Assembly: GCF_000801105.2 (NCBI RefSeq)
Contig: NC_079515.1
Coordinates: forward strand, 7,688,001 to 7,752,000
Reading direction: 5' to 3'
Source: Raphanus sativus
Lineage: Eukaryota; Streptophyta; Magnoliopsida; Brassicales; Brassicaceae
DNA: 64,000 bases
A program made the position numbers and the translations under genes. Positions 24,030 to 34,976 of this stretch are shown here, one piece after another (positions within the stretch are counted from its first letter, which is position 1; each line of letters starts with the position of its first letter). The notes beneath the pieces were generated by a model. It had not been told where the DNA came from and did no database searches. It saw only the letters and a program-made list of their open reading frames with translations.

Positions 24030-26540
24030 CTTTTTATTCTTCTAAACGTCATGAAACCGCTCTCCTATATATTTGTAATAATAATAGTAGCCAGAAAAAT
24101 CCGCTCTAGGACACTGGTTAAAACTCCTCATCAACGATAAATTTTCCGTGTTTGAAGCCCAGCAGCTGAAAATATTCATTTTTTAACATCCATTTTAGAT
24201 CTTCCTAGGAAAATTGATCTTATCGATCTCCCAGGTCTGTTACTTGTTTTCTCAAAAGGTCTCTCTAGATCATCAAAGTGACTTATGTTGGTGAAGAAAA
24301 TTTAATTAAGTTGAGCAGGGAGCTCATCATTGTAAGGTTTTGTTTCTAAAGTTTTCATCATGATTCATCAACTTATAAAAATCCAGACCAATAAGGCCTT
24401 GATTGACAAGGGTCTTAATTGTAACAAGAAACATAACACTTTAGTTTTTCTCGACAAGGGTCTTAATTGTAACAAGAAACATAACACTTTAGTTATTCTC
24501 AAGTAAATAATAATGGGGCTTCTCACAATGCAGACACCATCAGACCATATTAACTGAGCTGACACCATTTTACCTTCTTTCGGATCATTCCCTGAAACAC
24601 TAAGCTACAAGGATTCCTTCTCGTGCATTGTGTTCAGGGTCAATATGCTTCTGGAACTACTCTAACTTCGAACTTAGTTCCCGACACCTCTGCTTTGTAT
24701 GTGGATTCTGCATACCCACGATCTGTCACTGTTCTAGCAAAGCACACTTGGAACAGTTTTGCAGCCACTAGTCAGCACTGATGATACAATAAACATCCAA
24801 ATAAGCGAAATTATTTTGAATTATAGAGAATATAACAAATAAAACAAATTCAATTTCTCAAATAATCATATAGATACATAGATATCAATTTTTTAAATAC
24901 AAAAACAAAATCTCCTTTTAGCAACACAGAATCAATAGAAAAAAAAATTAAGCAACAGAAAAGCAATTTTTTTCTTTTGAGCAAAACAAAAGTAAAATCT
25001 AAAAAATCAATCATTTAAATACAAAGAGAGCATTTTTTTAATATATAATGTAAACTAATGAGCAACTGATATAAGTGCTTTTCGTTTGGATTTCATAGTG
25101 CTGTTACAGCACTGCTGTAGAAGCTAAAATGGTTACTAGAGCTTTTAGTACTAGCGAAGCTGGTTACTAAAACAAGAGATTTCAGAGAGATTTTTTATTT
25201 TCTTCTTGTGTCAATTGATATAAGTATCTCGAAAACTAAACATAGAAATAAATTAATCCGGTAACCTAATCAGCATATTTAAGTTAAATATACCTTTGTC
25301 CATTGACCTCTCCGAGAACACTTATATGTTGAGTCAACGGTATCCCTAGAATCGAAATAGTAAGCTATGTATTCCTACAAATATGGATTCACAATCAGAA
25401 TCATAATTTTTTTTTTTGTAAAGTAAAACTATATTGCAACCAAAAAAATTAACAAGATTTCTTGTAAAGAAAGAAAGTGCTAAATATTTGAATAATGAAA
25501 CCTTATAATCAAAAAGAAACTTCAGGAAAACACTACATACGTGGTTTTCTTCATCACTTCCAAAGGAAGGGGAAATCAACATGAGTTACAAATGGAAATA
25601 GAGAAAGGAAGATTAAACTTGCTTTCAACATTTTTTTTCTTTCTATTTTGCGAGTTAAAATGCAACAGTTTTACATATATATTAATGTAAATTATCGTTG
25701 ATTTTGAATAATTTGTTTCAAAATAACAAGTTAATTCATCATTGATTTATGATATTTTGTTTTTCAGATGGCTACAACAGTCTCACCAAAATCTACATAT
25801 ATTGTACTCCCTTTGTTCTGTTTTAAAAGACGTTTTGAAAAGATTTTTTTTCTATATAATTATCGTTTACCAGAAAATAATGCAAATTATATTGACAAAA
25901 GACTATAGTCATCCTATATTTACTCTATTTCCCGTGCTTTAGTGAACAAAATAATCAATTAGTGAAGGATAACAAAAGGTATTGTACTTGATGCATTAAT
26001 CTCTATGAAAGTTTCTAGGCTTCTAGCTAGATTACTCTTTCTTCTAAGTAAACATCTTCATAACAAAAACTTAAAAGCACTAATAGTTGTTCTTTTATTG
26101 CATTTATGTGGATTAATTTCTCTCTTAAAATTGTGATAGGCTAAATAATGAGTGGTAAACATTAACATAAGGTCACTAGATCTCCAATCCTACTTTATTT
26201 TCTATTTTATTTTGACGAAAGTTTTACTCCACTTTTACTTAATTTTTGCTTCAAAATCAAAAGATAAATAATGTTACTTCAAGTTTGAAGATGCATTGTT
26301 TATATCTTCATTTTAGATGAATTTTTAAAACTAAAAATTAGTCATCAACTTTTGCTTATTACTTTTTGACAAAATAAGTTATATATGTCGATATTATCTT
26401 ATTAATTTTTTGTCATCATTATCCTATTACTTTCAAAGTTTCAATAATACTTTTATCTAATTAGATGTTTATATTTATTTCTAAGAAATTTTAACTCAGT
26501 TAAAAACTCAAAGATAAATAAGCTATCGGACCATCATTTC
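24030..26540. other. Gene-poor stretch with small repeats
   Basis: Contains a perfect or near-perfect 48-base tandem duplication (24,405-24,452 and 24,453-24,500, unit starting GACAAGGGTCTTAATTG). An exon-like open frame without a start lies at about 24,640-24,782; I do not recognise it. The segment about 25,530-25,800 resembles the flank of the subtilase relic (about 26,780-26,980). The rest is AT-rich with no recognised gene. Confidence 0.5.
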
Positions 26541-26785
26541 TAGCGGAGTTAACTGTCGAGATCCCCTTGAACATGGCATGGAAAGCTCTGATCACGATGG
26601 GGTTCCTCTCAAATGGCACACCAACGACACCAATGGAGATAGTGATGAGGTCCACGTTTCTGCTATCGCATCATCAAATGCCGAAAGGATGCTGTCAGTT
26701 CTACATCCTTGGATATCACAAGCTTTGTAAGCTGCACTCTTGCCCCTGGAACCCCTCCTCTTGCGGTTCCATTACCGAAGAACAC
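26541..26785 (-). pseudogene. Subtilisin-like serine protease (subtilase) fragment
   Basis: Read on the minus strand, consecutive pieces spell subtilase S8-domain sequence: FGNGTARGGVPGARV, then after a frameshift AAYKACDIQGC...[10 protein letters not shown], then after another shift VDLITISIG...[14 protein letters not shown]. This region follows the catalytic His in plant SBT4-type proteases. At least two frameshifts and the absence of the remaining domains make it a relic. No subtilase is expected at this locus in Arabidopsis, so it probably moved in. Confidence 0.75.
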
Positions 26786-27108
26786 TACTTACATGTTTTT
26801 CTTCATCATTTCCAAAGGAGGAGGAAGTCAAAATGAACAACAATGGAGATAGGCAAAGGAAGAGGAAAGTTGCTTTGGACATTTTTCTCTAAATTCTCGT
26901 TGATTTTGATCACTGATTTGTGATATCTTGTTTACATGTGGCTATAACAACAATCTCACCAAAACCCATATATACTATATTTTCAGATTTCCATAAAAAC
27001 TCTATTGTTGTCTTGTTGCATTTACATTGTTCATCCCATCATAATGCTTTATTACATGTTTGCTTATGAAAATTGACTACTACCAAACAAACATACCATT
27101 TCACATTT

Positions 27109-27433
27109 TTTTTTGGTAGGAAGATGGGAGAAAACCTCCTAAACTTATTAAAACAAAAAAAAACAAACTACAACTGAACTTGTCGTGGCCGTAATGAGCC
27201 ATCAACATCTTCTCGCATCAAACTAACAAGTTCTGACGGAACAACATCAAAACAATGAAAACCAAAAGGAAGAAAAATAGCAAGGTTAGCTAACCCATCA
27301 GCTAAGCGGTTAGCTAACCCATCAGCTAAGCGGTTAGCCTCCCTATATACGTGAACAAATCGGACTAACCGGTTCTCGTCAAGAAGCCATGGCACAGACT
27401 ATGAGGACTTAATACAGACTATGGCACAGACTA
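27109..27433 (-). mobile_element. 5'-truncated LINE tail with RNase H remnant
   Basis: Flanked by identical 14-base duplications ACCATTTCACATTT (27,095-27,108 and 27,434-27,447). On the minus strand it codes for the C-terminal RNase H end of a LINE ORF2 (VHVYREANRLADGLAN, then LAIFLPFGFH), followed by a 3' UTR and poly(A) (poly(T) at 27,105-27,116 on +). An in-frame 24-base duplication repeats NRLADGLA. The extreme 5' end carries a short duplicated word (CAGACTATGGCACAGACT-like), typical of messy LINE 5' junctions. Confidence 0.82.
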
Positions 27434-27845
27434 ACCATTTCACATTTCTAGCTACATTAAAGTTCATACTCCATAAGAACTTAATACACTAGTAGTTGTT
27501 GTCTCATTGTGCATATATGAGGATTAATTTCTCTCTTATAATTGTGATAGGCTAAACAATGAATTGGAAACATTGATATATTTCGAATATTAATGAGGTC
27601 ACGAGACACTAAAAAACGAGAGGGTTCAAGAAATATTTGGTGAAGAAATTATACATTTCGAATTGATTTGCAATCATCCCCATATTGACACGTTGACTAT
27701 GTTCATAAAATATGTAAATTATGATTATGGTCTCAAAAATCTATACACTAAATATTTATTTGCCTTAAACCCGAAAATAAATCGCAAAATTCAAAATTTT
27801 GGCATATACTATAATGTTCTCTGTATTTTTTTGGCATATACTGTA

Positions 27846-29405
27846 ATCTACATTTGGACTTGGTTCGGATATTTTTTTCTGTTTTCGGTTTTAAAAATTT
27901 AGAAACCGTTGAGTTATTTAAAAAATTTCGTTCGATTTCGATTCAGTTATTTTAGTTTTGGTTTAGTTTGGATAATAAAATAAGTTATCGGTTAATATCC
28001 AAAAAAAATTTGGATCAATTCGTTTCTGACTTTTCGGGTAATTTCGGATAATATGGGTGAAAATGTTCCATAATTCAGGGCTTTCAGATTAGGTATGATT
28101 AATTCGAATTGTGTAGATATCAATATTGATATAATTTTAAATACTTTGGACAAATACAAAAATATTTGGGTAACTGAAGTTTTTGGGGGGTTTCAGATTT
28201 TTCTTTTTAACTCGAAGAAGTTGAGATACATAGTGTCGATAAGAAACCAAAGACAAAGAACATAAACCAAACAAAATAAAACAAAAACATAAACTGAGCC
28301 TAAAACCCATATATGTCCACAAATCTATTTCTTCCACCTTTCGAAAAGAATTCGATATTAATGGAGCTGACCTAAAGAACAAATGTCTTGAGCAGTCCCA
28401 ACCCTGAAGGGAATATCACCAAGCCATATTAGAACCAGCAACATCAGAAACAATCAAGAGGTCAAATCTACACCAACTCCAGCAGCTGCTATCCATGTGA
28501 AACTTGCATGACCAAAAACCACCACTAAAACTAAGATACAAGGACAAAAGACTTTGAAACGCTACTTGGGAAAACGTCAAAGAAGACCACCAGCTCTTAC
28601 ACGCGGACACTCGCAAGGCAGCCAAGTGACCTACAGAACAAAGACTGCCCACCTCCTCGCAAGAGAAAAACTGAAGATAAAGTTAACTGCTTCGTCTATA
28701 AACCATCTCTCAAAACCACAAAGGTCCAAGATAAGGTCTAGTAGATACCTCCACATCGAACATAAATCACAAAAAACGAACCCAAAAAGCTAACTTAGGA
28801 CGCGACGAAGTGACTGAAACAACAAGAACCAAACAAAAGCAGTATTCCCACGACTTCAAACTAATATTAATTCACCACACAAGAACATAAGTTTCGGTGA
28901 CCGAGATGCTAGAAAACCCATCTTTCCTAGAGACACAAAGCCGACGATAGAGATGTAAGAAGAACCATCATTTTCCGGAGACAGAAAGCCGGCGGTAAAG
29001 AGCTTTGAGAGCCTCTTTCCCTAGAGTCTTACCCGCTCCCGGTGGTGGTGAGAACCACCAACCACCGGAATAAGAGAAAGAAGACCGACAGCTACTCTTC
29101 TAACTAGGGTTTTTTGTCTGACAAAAGTGGCGGTGCTTTATTTTGGGGGGTTTCAGATTATAACTAGTATTTTTAGGATATTTGGTTATTTAGAAACTAA
29201 ATATAATTGATATATTTAGGTGTACAGCTTTATTTTAAAATTTTGGGCACCCATTTGATTTTTGGTTTAATTCTGGTTTGGTTTCGTTTTTTCGGTTCCA
29301 GAGATACAATATATATGTGGTTATTTATGAAATCTGGTTTGATTTAAGTTATTTTGGTTTAATACAGTTTGGTTTTTCGGTTTCGGATAAATATGTCCAT
29401 GCCTA
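27846..29405. mobile_element. ACCGAA-rich hAT-like element interrupted by a retroposon
   Basis: TTCGGTTT-rich sequence occurs at about 27,846-28,180 and again at about 29,160-29,405, with the same degenerate CGGTTTTGGTTT character as the element at 12,881-13,483. The right end reads TAGGCATGGAC on the minus strand, like the TAGGYCTGGGC ends of that family. The two halves together are about 580 bases. The left end is not precisely defined. The insertion 28,200-29,140 separates the halves. Confidence 0.5.
28200..29140 (-). mobile_element. Non-coding retroposon (Sadhu-like or LINE-derived) with 19-bp target duplication
   Basis: A 941-base insert flanked by identical 19-base duplications TTTTGGGGGGTTTCAGATT (28,181-28,199 and 29,141-29,159). 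On the minus strand it begins near CACCGCCACTTTTGTC, contains AACCCTAG and many CCGG-containing CT-rich words, and ends GTTAAAAAGAAA. Long direct duplications and an A-rich end indicate target-primed retrotransposition. No reading frame of note. Sadhu elements are about 0.9 kb and non-coding; this assignment is inference. Confidence 0.7.
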
Positions 29406-31106
29406 TTTACTTATTTGATTCTGATTAAATTGTATAGCTTTTGTCCGTATAATAGAGGTGTTCAGTCTGGATATTGGTTCATTTTTTTCAATTTGGTTCA
29501 TAAAAGCTAACATATTGAAACTATATTTACTTTGGTTTGTTTTGGTTTATATACCGTCAATTTTCGGTTTATTCGGTTTTATACTAAAAAAAAAAATTAT
29601 TTATTTTTTAGAATATTTTATGAATTTTACTTTACATGATTAGATATCAGTTTTTAGATAATATGAAGATATTCCCATTTTTCAATAGATTATTTTTTTT
29701 TTCTTTTTCTACTATTTATAATAATTAGAAAACATTTCAAGTTAATAATTATAAAAATATAGAATAAAAATTAGTAATCCATAATATTATAAATAGCTAA
29801 ATATTAGCACATATTTGTTAACAAAAAGGTAAAAGTTATGTTTTATTTAATTTGATAAAAATGAAACATGACTTTTAACTTAAAATAAATTATTAAATTA
29901 CTAAAATCAACATTTTAAATATGAAGTTATCAATAAAATTATATATATTCTTATTTATTTTATATAATTTACATATAATGATACTATTATTTTTAATTGA
30001 TCGATTTATTCTGTTTTAATTGGTTTATATATCAACCATATTTATATACAGTAGGGTTTTAAAAAAATGACATTAATTCGGTACCAAATCCAAACCACTT
30101 TTTCTATTTAAGTTTAATTAGTGCATAGTCTAATTAATAAAATCAAATCGGCGGAACTGGCCTGTTCCTATTTTCTCCTTTTTAGATTGTTAATGGCGGA
30201 ATCAACCTGTTGCAGTGACATTTTTTTTTTTGACTAAAACCTGTTGCAGTGACATCTATACTGATTAATCAGGTAGTTTTGAATTTTCATTTTATATAAA
30301 ACAAATGCTGACGCATGTTTATTGTATTTTGTAATAAAAATAAACTGTTGCAGATGGAAAAAATATATAGCATACGGGTCAACACATTAATTTGGGTGGG
30401 TTTTTCTTCACCTCACTTTAATTGTCTTGATGATATCTAATATACATTGGTCGACGAATCAAAATTGAAAAGAATAATACTCCAATTTACTTCAAAATAT
30501 AAGAAGTTTTAGAAAATATTTGTTTTTCAAAATTTAATATGTTTTATATTTTAGATTAATTTTAACTATTATAATCAATTATATTTTCTTATTTTAAATT
30601 TATAAGTCAAACTAGTTTTTGTAGAGAGAATTTGATGGATGTACATATATTAAAAATAAGGATGAGCTGACGAGTTACATCAATTTTAATATCTTTTTGT
30701 CATAAAGATCATCACGAAATGTACCGAGATAAATAATATTCTGCGATGAATGAATTCAAACACGTTAGTATTTTAGATAGAGATCGTTGATGCATGCCTC
30801 TCGCATGCTCGTTGTGTATCATTCACACCCAAATAATTCAACCATCGATCTCAATATCTCATATATATATTAAGTTCATTGATATCATAAGAGATCATCA
30901 CAAAGAATCATGAAAAGGTCAACACAATAAAGTAATGTCAACGCAAAGGCTACCGGATTAGCCAGTAACCTAACATCCTTTTACGTTAAGGGACCTATTT
31001 ACTTAAACCCGTGGGGTTTATATAATAAAACGTAACTGAAGCCATTTCAGACCAAAAGAGCATCACAACAACATATCATATATTTTGAGTTACAAACCCT
31101 TAGAGT
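29406..31106. other. AT-rich interval upstream of the At3g18560-like gene
   Basis: The left part (29,450-29,600) has more TTTGGTTT/TTCGGTTT words. The middle is AT-rich and featureless, with a 17-base repeat (CTGTTGCAGTGACAT) at about 30,208 and 30,240. The right end should contain the promoter of the next gene; GGTTTATATAATAAAA at about 31,015-31,030 is a good TATA-box candidate, about 85 bases before the ATG. Confidence 0.45.
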
Positions 31107-31616
31107 ATGGAGATATCGAGGAGGGAACATGTTTCATCGGTTCACCAGTGTCTAAGAGTGAGCTTCCACGTCTCTCTAATGGTACGTTGTGCTAAACAGG
31201 CAAGCCGAATCTCAAACAAGCTTAAACTCAAGCTACATGGGATTCCGGCACCGTCTTTTTCGATGATGAAAAGACGTCCTAAGGAGCTCTTGACGACTTT
31301 AAGCAACAAGGCGAAGACTATGACTGGTCGGAAGAAAAAATCTTACGACGGCTGTGGAGGTACACAAGCAAAGAAGGCCGTGGAGATGGTGATGGAGGAG
31401 GAAGAGGAGGAGGAATCTCGCATTTGGCAAAGAAAGGTTTTAATGGGAGACAAATGTGAGCCGTTGTGTTATTCCGGCGTGATCTTCTACGATTGTAGTG
31501 GACATCAAGTCAAGGAACTGCCTCCGAGATCGCCATGTGACATTTGGGTGCCGGAACGGCCCAGGCGTTCGTATACCGGGTCGGTGTTAAGTTTGACGGA
31601 AGAGGAATTTGACTGA
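31107..31616 (+). CDS. Small plant-specific basic/acidic protein of unknown function (At3g18560-like)
   Basis: Intronless 169-codon frame with a start 10-15 codons upstream of conserved-looking sequence and a TATA-like box about 85 bases upstream. The N-terminal half is basic. A run of eight or more Glu (about residues 95-103) is followed by a C-terminal block, IWQRKVLMGDKCEPL then FSGVI-like SGVIFYDCSGHQ, which I recognise from an uncharacterised plant family. Its place just before the oleosin gene matches At3g18560. No enzyme motif or membrane segment is seen; function unknown. Confidence 0.78.
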   Translation: MEISRREHVSSVHQCLRVSFHVSLMVRCAKQASRISNKLKLKLHGIPAPSFSMMKRRPKELLTTLSNKAKTMTGRKKKSYDGCGGTQAKKAVEMVMEEEEEEESRIWQRKVLMGDKCEPLCYSGVIFYDCSGHQVKELPPRSPCDIWVPERPRRSYTGSVLSLTEEEFD

Positions 31617-32114
31617 TGTTCTGTTTGGTGTGTTATGAGGGTGAGTAGTGATTAAACTCGCTAGAAGTTACGTTAATCCCTTGTGATTTGTAGATGATAT
31701 CAAATATTTTATGCAGATTATTGTGTAATCCATTTGGTAAACTAATAAGGATCTAGCGAAGAAAACAATACTATATAATAAAAGGCCAAGTTTCCTTATC
31801 AACCGTTCATCACTCTCGTTTATTTGAAAATATATTATATAACCCAAAAGCCATTTGATCATTTAAAAGTCTTAAAACAAGTAAATAACTCTCCAACAAA
31901 AGTATATACTAATATACATTTCAGGTGACGAACAAAAACAAACACCAAAAATCTTATACTTAACCAGATATATTCATTTATATTATTTATTAACGGAAAC
32001 AAAATAACAAAAAGTTATAGTAGTATATTACCATGCATGAACCATGTTTATCCTCCATACACCGAACAGGTCCAACTAGCTTTCCCTGAACCAGACTATA
32101 TCGACCGGTAAAGG
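31617..32114. other. Convergent intergenic region
   Basis: Holds the 3' ends of two convergent genes. AT-rich; no other feature recognised. Confidence 0.4.
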
Positions 32115-32612
32115 CTAAGCACCAGGGGCTGCATCTTTAGCCCTACCGTGGAAATATCCACCGTACTCTCTAGCATAATCTTTGACGTGGGAGGCCGTGT
32201 CATAGATCCGACCACGTGCATAATCCATTTGATCCGATCCAACCGGGTGCCTTCCCCGGAAATAGCGGTACGCCCACGATACGACAGCCAACGCTCCAAC
32301 GAGAAAACCGGCCACCGATAAGAACCCGCCAACACCGATAAAAACCGGGATCCATACCGGACTCGAGATGATGATCAACGGAAGAAACACAACGAAGCCG
32401 ATACCGACTGCCGTCACGGTTACACCCACGAGGAAGAGGAGGATTCCGCCGGATATGAAGAGAGCGAGGAAACCAAAGAGCTGTGAGGAGGTTGGTGAAT
32501 GAGATCGGAGAAGGCGGAGAAGAGAAGCGTGAGGGCTGGTTCTTTCGGTGGTGTTGCTGCTACCGTAGATGGGCCAATATTGGTTGTCGCCGCTAGAGAA
32601 CGTTTCCGCCAT
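32115..32612 (-). CDS. Oleosin
   Basis: Intronless, 165 residues. A hydrophilic N-terminus (1-43) is followed by an uninterrupted hydrophobic hairpin (about 44-115) containing the proline knot P78-x5-S84-P85-x3-P89, the family hallmark. A charged amphipathic tail follows, with [21 protein letters not shown]. Oleosins coat the phospholipid monolayer of seed or pollen oil bodies and control their size. The internal ATG at 32,612 was chosen because the upstream extension (36 residues) is hydrophobic and Cys-containing, unlike oleosins. By synteny it is the At3g18570 counterpart. It is convergent with the At3g18560-like gene and in the same direction as the SSB gene. Confidence 0.92.
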   Translation of the reverse strand: MAETFSSGDNQYWPIYGSSNTTERTSPHASLLRLLRSHSPTSSQLFGFLALFISGGILLFLVGVTVTAVGIGFVVFLPLIIISSPVWIPVFIGVGGFLSVAGFLVGALAVVSWAYRYFRGRHPVGSDQMDYARGRIYDTASHVKDYAREYGGYFHGRAKDAAPGA

Positions 32613-32934
32613 TGTAGAGTGACTTGTTGTTATTGTGCGGTGACAGAGAACAGAAATAGGAAAGGGTAGGAAAAAAAAACAAATGGAGGACAAAATTTTC
32701 AGCTTTGAGGTGGCCTTCATGCAAACACGTGGAGATTGGTCTCTGTTTTCATGTTTTGTCTTAAATCGAGAATATGGTTTACATCCGGTATTAGAGAAAA
32801 ATGTATTTGCTGTGTGTTTTGGTTCGGTTTATTCGCCACAAAAAGTAAAAGGACCAATGGCAATAGAACATACCCTCAAGACACAAAAAAAAGAGAAAAA
32901 CAGTAAAGCTAACAATACCAAATTGTGTGACAAA
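32613..32934. promoter_or_regulatory. Oleosin promoter / SSB 3' flank
   Basis: Only about 320 bases separate the oleosin start from the SSB stop on the same strand. CATGCAAA, the reverse-strand view of an RY-like CATGCA seed element, occurs at about 32,718-32,725. That suits an embryo-expressed oleosin, but it is a short motif. Confidence 0.4.
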
Positions 32935-33845
32935 TCAGTAGTAGCCAACGCCTCTAAGCTCAGCAGAACTTGGCTGCTGCATATCACCGGCTTTTCCTAG
33001 AAACACAACTCGCCCTGCAGGGAGAAGAAACACAAGATCAAGATATGTACAATCCTCTACATATCTGAGTGATTTTGGAGTTGAGCCAAACTCGTACCGT
33101 TTCTACGAATGGCTACTTCTCGAATACGCCGAACCAAACCAGTGACAGGATCACTGAAAATCTTCGTCTCAAGATTACCCTCCAAGTAAACAAGTGTGCT
33201 GTGTTGTTGTATAAACAAGACAAGATACGTTATCAATCGACACAAACACGAGCTACCATTTCTCTAACACGAATCTGAGAAGAGAGAACTAACTAACTAA
33301 CTAACTAACCCGGGCTCAACGTTCTTCAAGACAAGCTCAGCCAAACGCTCAGGGTAAACAGAGACGCGGTGCCACTGCACCTCAGAGCGGTTAGCATACT
33401 CTCTCGGGTCTTCGTTGATCAACGGTCTCCTGTTATTCCTCATCCCACCGGTACCTACAGAGAAGAGAGTGACAGTTCTACCGTTCTTGAGCTTCTTCTG
33501 CAGAGGAAGCTGCCCCACTTGCCCCACCAATATCGCCTGAAGAAAAAGATCAAAAAACGACAAATAACGAACTCAGCCGGTTGGAACCGTAAGCGATTTT
33601 TGGGTTAGGTTAGGTACCTTGAAGACGCCATAGTCAAGGCCGTTCTCGAGTGGACGCTCCTCCATCACGCGTTCTTCTCGATCTTTTGAACCTGAAGCCT
33701 TCGTTTCGAAGGGAGACTCGGTGTCCGATAAGTCTGAGATGTTGTTGGTGCTGAATGACATGGAGGCCTGCTGAGAGAGTCTGGGGTTAGAGAGAAGAGA
33801 TCGATAGAGTCTTCGCGAAAGCGTAGCCATTGATGAATTCGCCAT
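32935..33845 (-). CDS. Organellar single-stranded DNA-binding protein (OB-fold, mtSSB type)
   Basis: Four exons (33845-33618, 33536-33310, 33198-33098, 33014-32935) give 211 residues. An N-terminal presequence of about 60 residues, rich in Ser/Arg (ATLSRRLYRSLLSN), looks like mitochondrial targeting. The OB fold spans about 77-190: AILVGQVGQLPLQKKLKNGR, then the VQWHRVSVYPERLA block and a YLEGNLETK strand. The tail ends RGVGYY. Bacterial-type SSB tetramers protect single-stranded organellar DNA during replication and recombination. The position matches At3g18580. Intron 2 carries a short CTAA repeat (33,290-33,309). The first ATG of the exon (33,926) would add 27 acidic residues and spoil the presequence, so the start at 33,845 is preferred. 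Confidence 0.88.
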
Positions 33846-34157
33846 TTTTGGTTCTTCTTCTTCGCTGGAGATTTCGAATCGGACGGATTGTTCTGGGTTT
33901 AACGACTTAAACCCTAAACCGATCAAAGTGGTGAGAGCTTGAGAAGGGTAGCTACAACATTTGGGGATAAAGTACCTGAACTATTTTAAAATTAACGATA
34001 TTTACCAAAACTTTCGAAAATAGAAATGTTAACCCCAAAATTGAAAATTATTAGAGAAATGGTCGACGAGATGAAATTTACTTGTCTTCACCAAAGATAC
34101 AAGCAACTAGCAAGCCACACACGTATCCTCGAGTATTTTGATTCTAGTTATTAAATA
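33846..34157. other. Divergent intergenic region, left part
   Basis: Promoter region of the SSB gene on the minus strand. No clear element recognised; AT-rich to the right. Confidence 0.35.
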
Positions 34158-34372
34158 CTCCCTCCGTTTCTAATTATATGTCGTTTTGGAGCAAAATTTT
34201 TGTTTTCAATGAAAAATTTATTAACTTTTTAATCTAATCTATTTTTCTATTGGTTGAAATCTAATTAAGTGTATTGGTAATGATGTTTTTATCTAGTAAA
34301 TATACAAAATTAAATGTTTTATTAATCAGTGTGCCGAAGTCTAGAACGACAAATAAATTGAAACGGAGGGAG
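34158..34372. mobile_element. Stowaway-type MITE (CTCCCTCCGTTTC ends)
   Basis: A 215-base element starts CTCCCTCCGTTTC and ends with its reverse complement GAAACGGAGGGAG. TA precedes it on the left; the right flank is TT, one change from the expected TA. These terminal repeats are the hallmark of plant Stowaway MITEs (Tc1/mariner). Non-coding. Confidence 0.82.
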
Positions 34373-34465
34373 TTTTGAACGAGTACAAAAGACTCGGTGT
34401 TAGTTGTATCAGAAGACGAGTACAAAATATGCAAAATAAATTGAAACGGAGGGAGTTTTGAACGA
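34351..34465 (+). repeat. 32-bp repeat flanking a 48-bp copy of ENODL exon 2
   Basis: The MITE right end with its flank (34,351-34,382) is repeated at 34,434-34,465. Between them, 34,388-34,435 matches 48 of 48 bases of the downstream ENODL exon 2 (35,265-35,312), same orientation. This looks like templated filler DNA made during double-strand-break repair. Confidence 0.85.
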
Positions 34466-34976
34466 CAACTAATGTGGTTGAAGTTAATTAGTTAATTAGT
34501 TAACTAAAAATGTGAATACTTGATTAAAGAGCTAACTAATTGTAAATGGTCTTTATTTTCACCAAATTAGTTTTTTCTTGCATCATTTTCACCACATTAG
34601 TTTTTAATAGTTTTCTTTTTGGAAAAACACATTGTCCACATAGTTTTCAAATTTTGTAATTCAAAACAAGAGAAGTAAATATCGCACTAAATCTTATATA
34701 TTCCTCAACAACTTCGAGTCATGTTGTTTTCCACAAGTTATCGTTTGTTTTCAAAAAAAGAGTAGAATACTACCAAGTCAAAGATGTATCTATTAATGGA
34801 TCCCTTAAGATGTGGAGAATACTAACAGACCTCCAAGTCCCACCTCTTTTTAAACTCAAAACCTCTAAGCATTCAAAAGCCATAACGACAGAGAGAAAAT
34901 AAGTAGCCCACTCCTATCTTCTTCTTCTTTTCTTTATCTGTTAGAGCTCTCTTTCATAGCAATCCAAATACACGAA
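34466..34976 (+). promoter_or_regulatory. ENODL promoter
   Basis: About 510 bases before the ENODL ATG. TTTTTAAACTCAAAACC near 34,849 and a CT-rich CTTCTTCTTCTTTTC tract (34,917-34,932) just before the start look like promoter/leader elements. No firm motif. Confidence 0.4.

Noticed and set aside
24030..24300. GTPase-like DLPG motif near 24,205-24,235 (IDLIDLPGL in one frame)
   Set aside because: A single short match without Walker or other G motifs nearby is likely chance.
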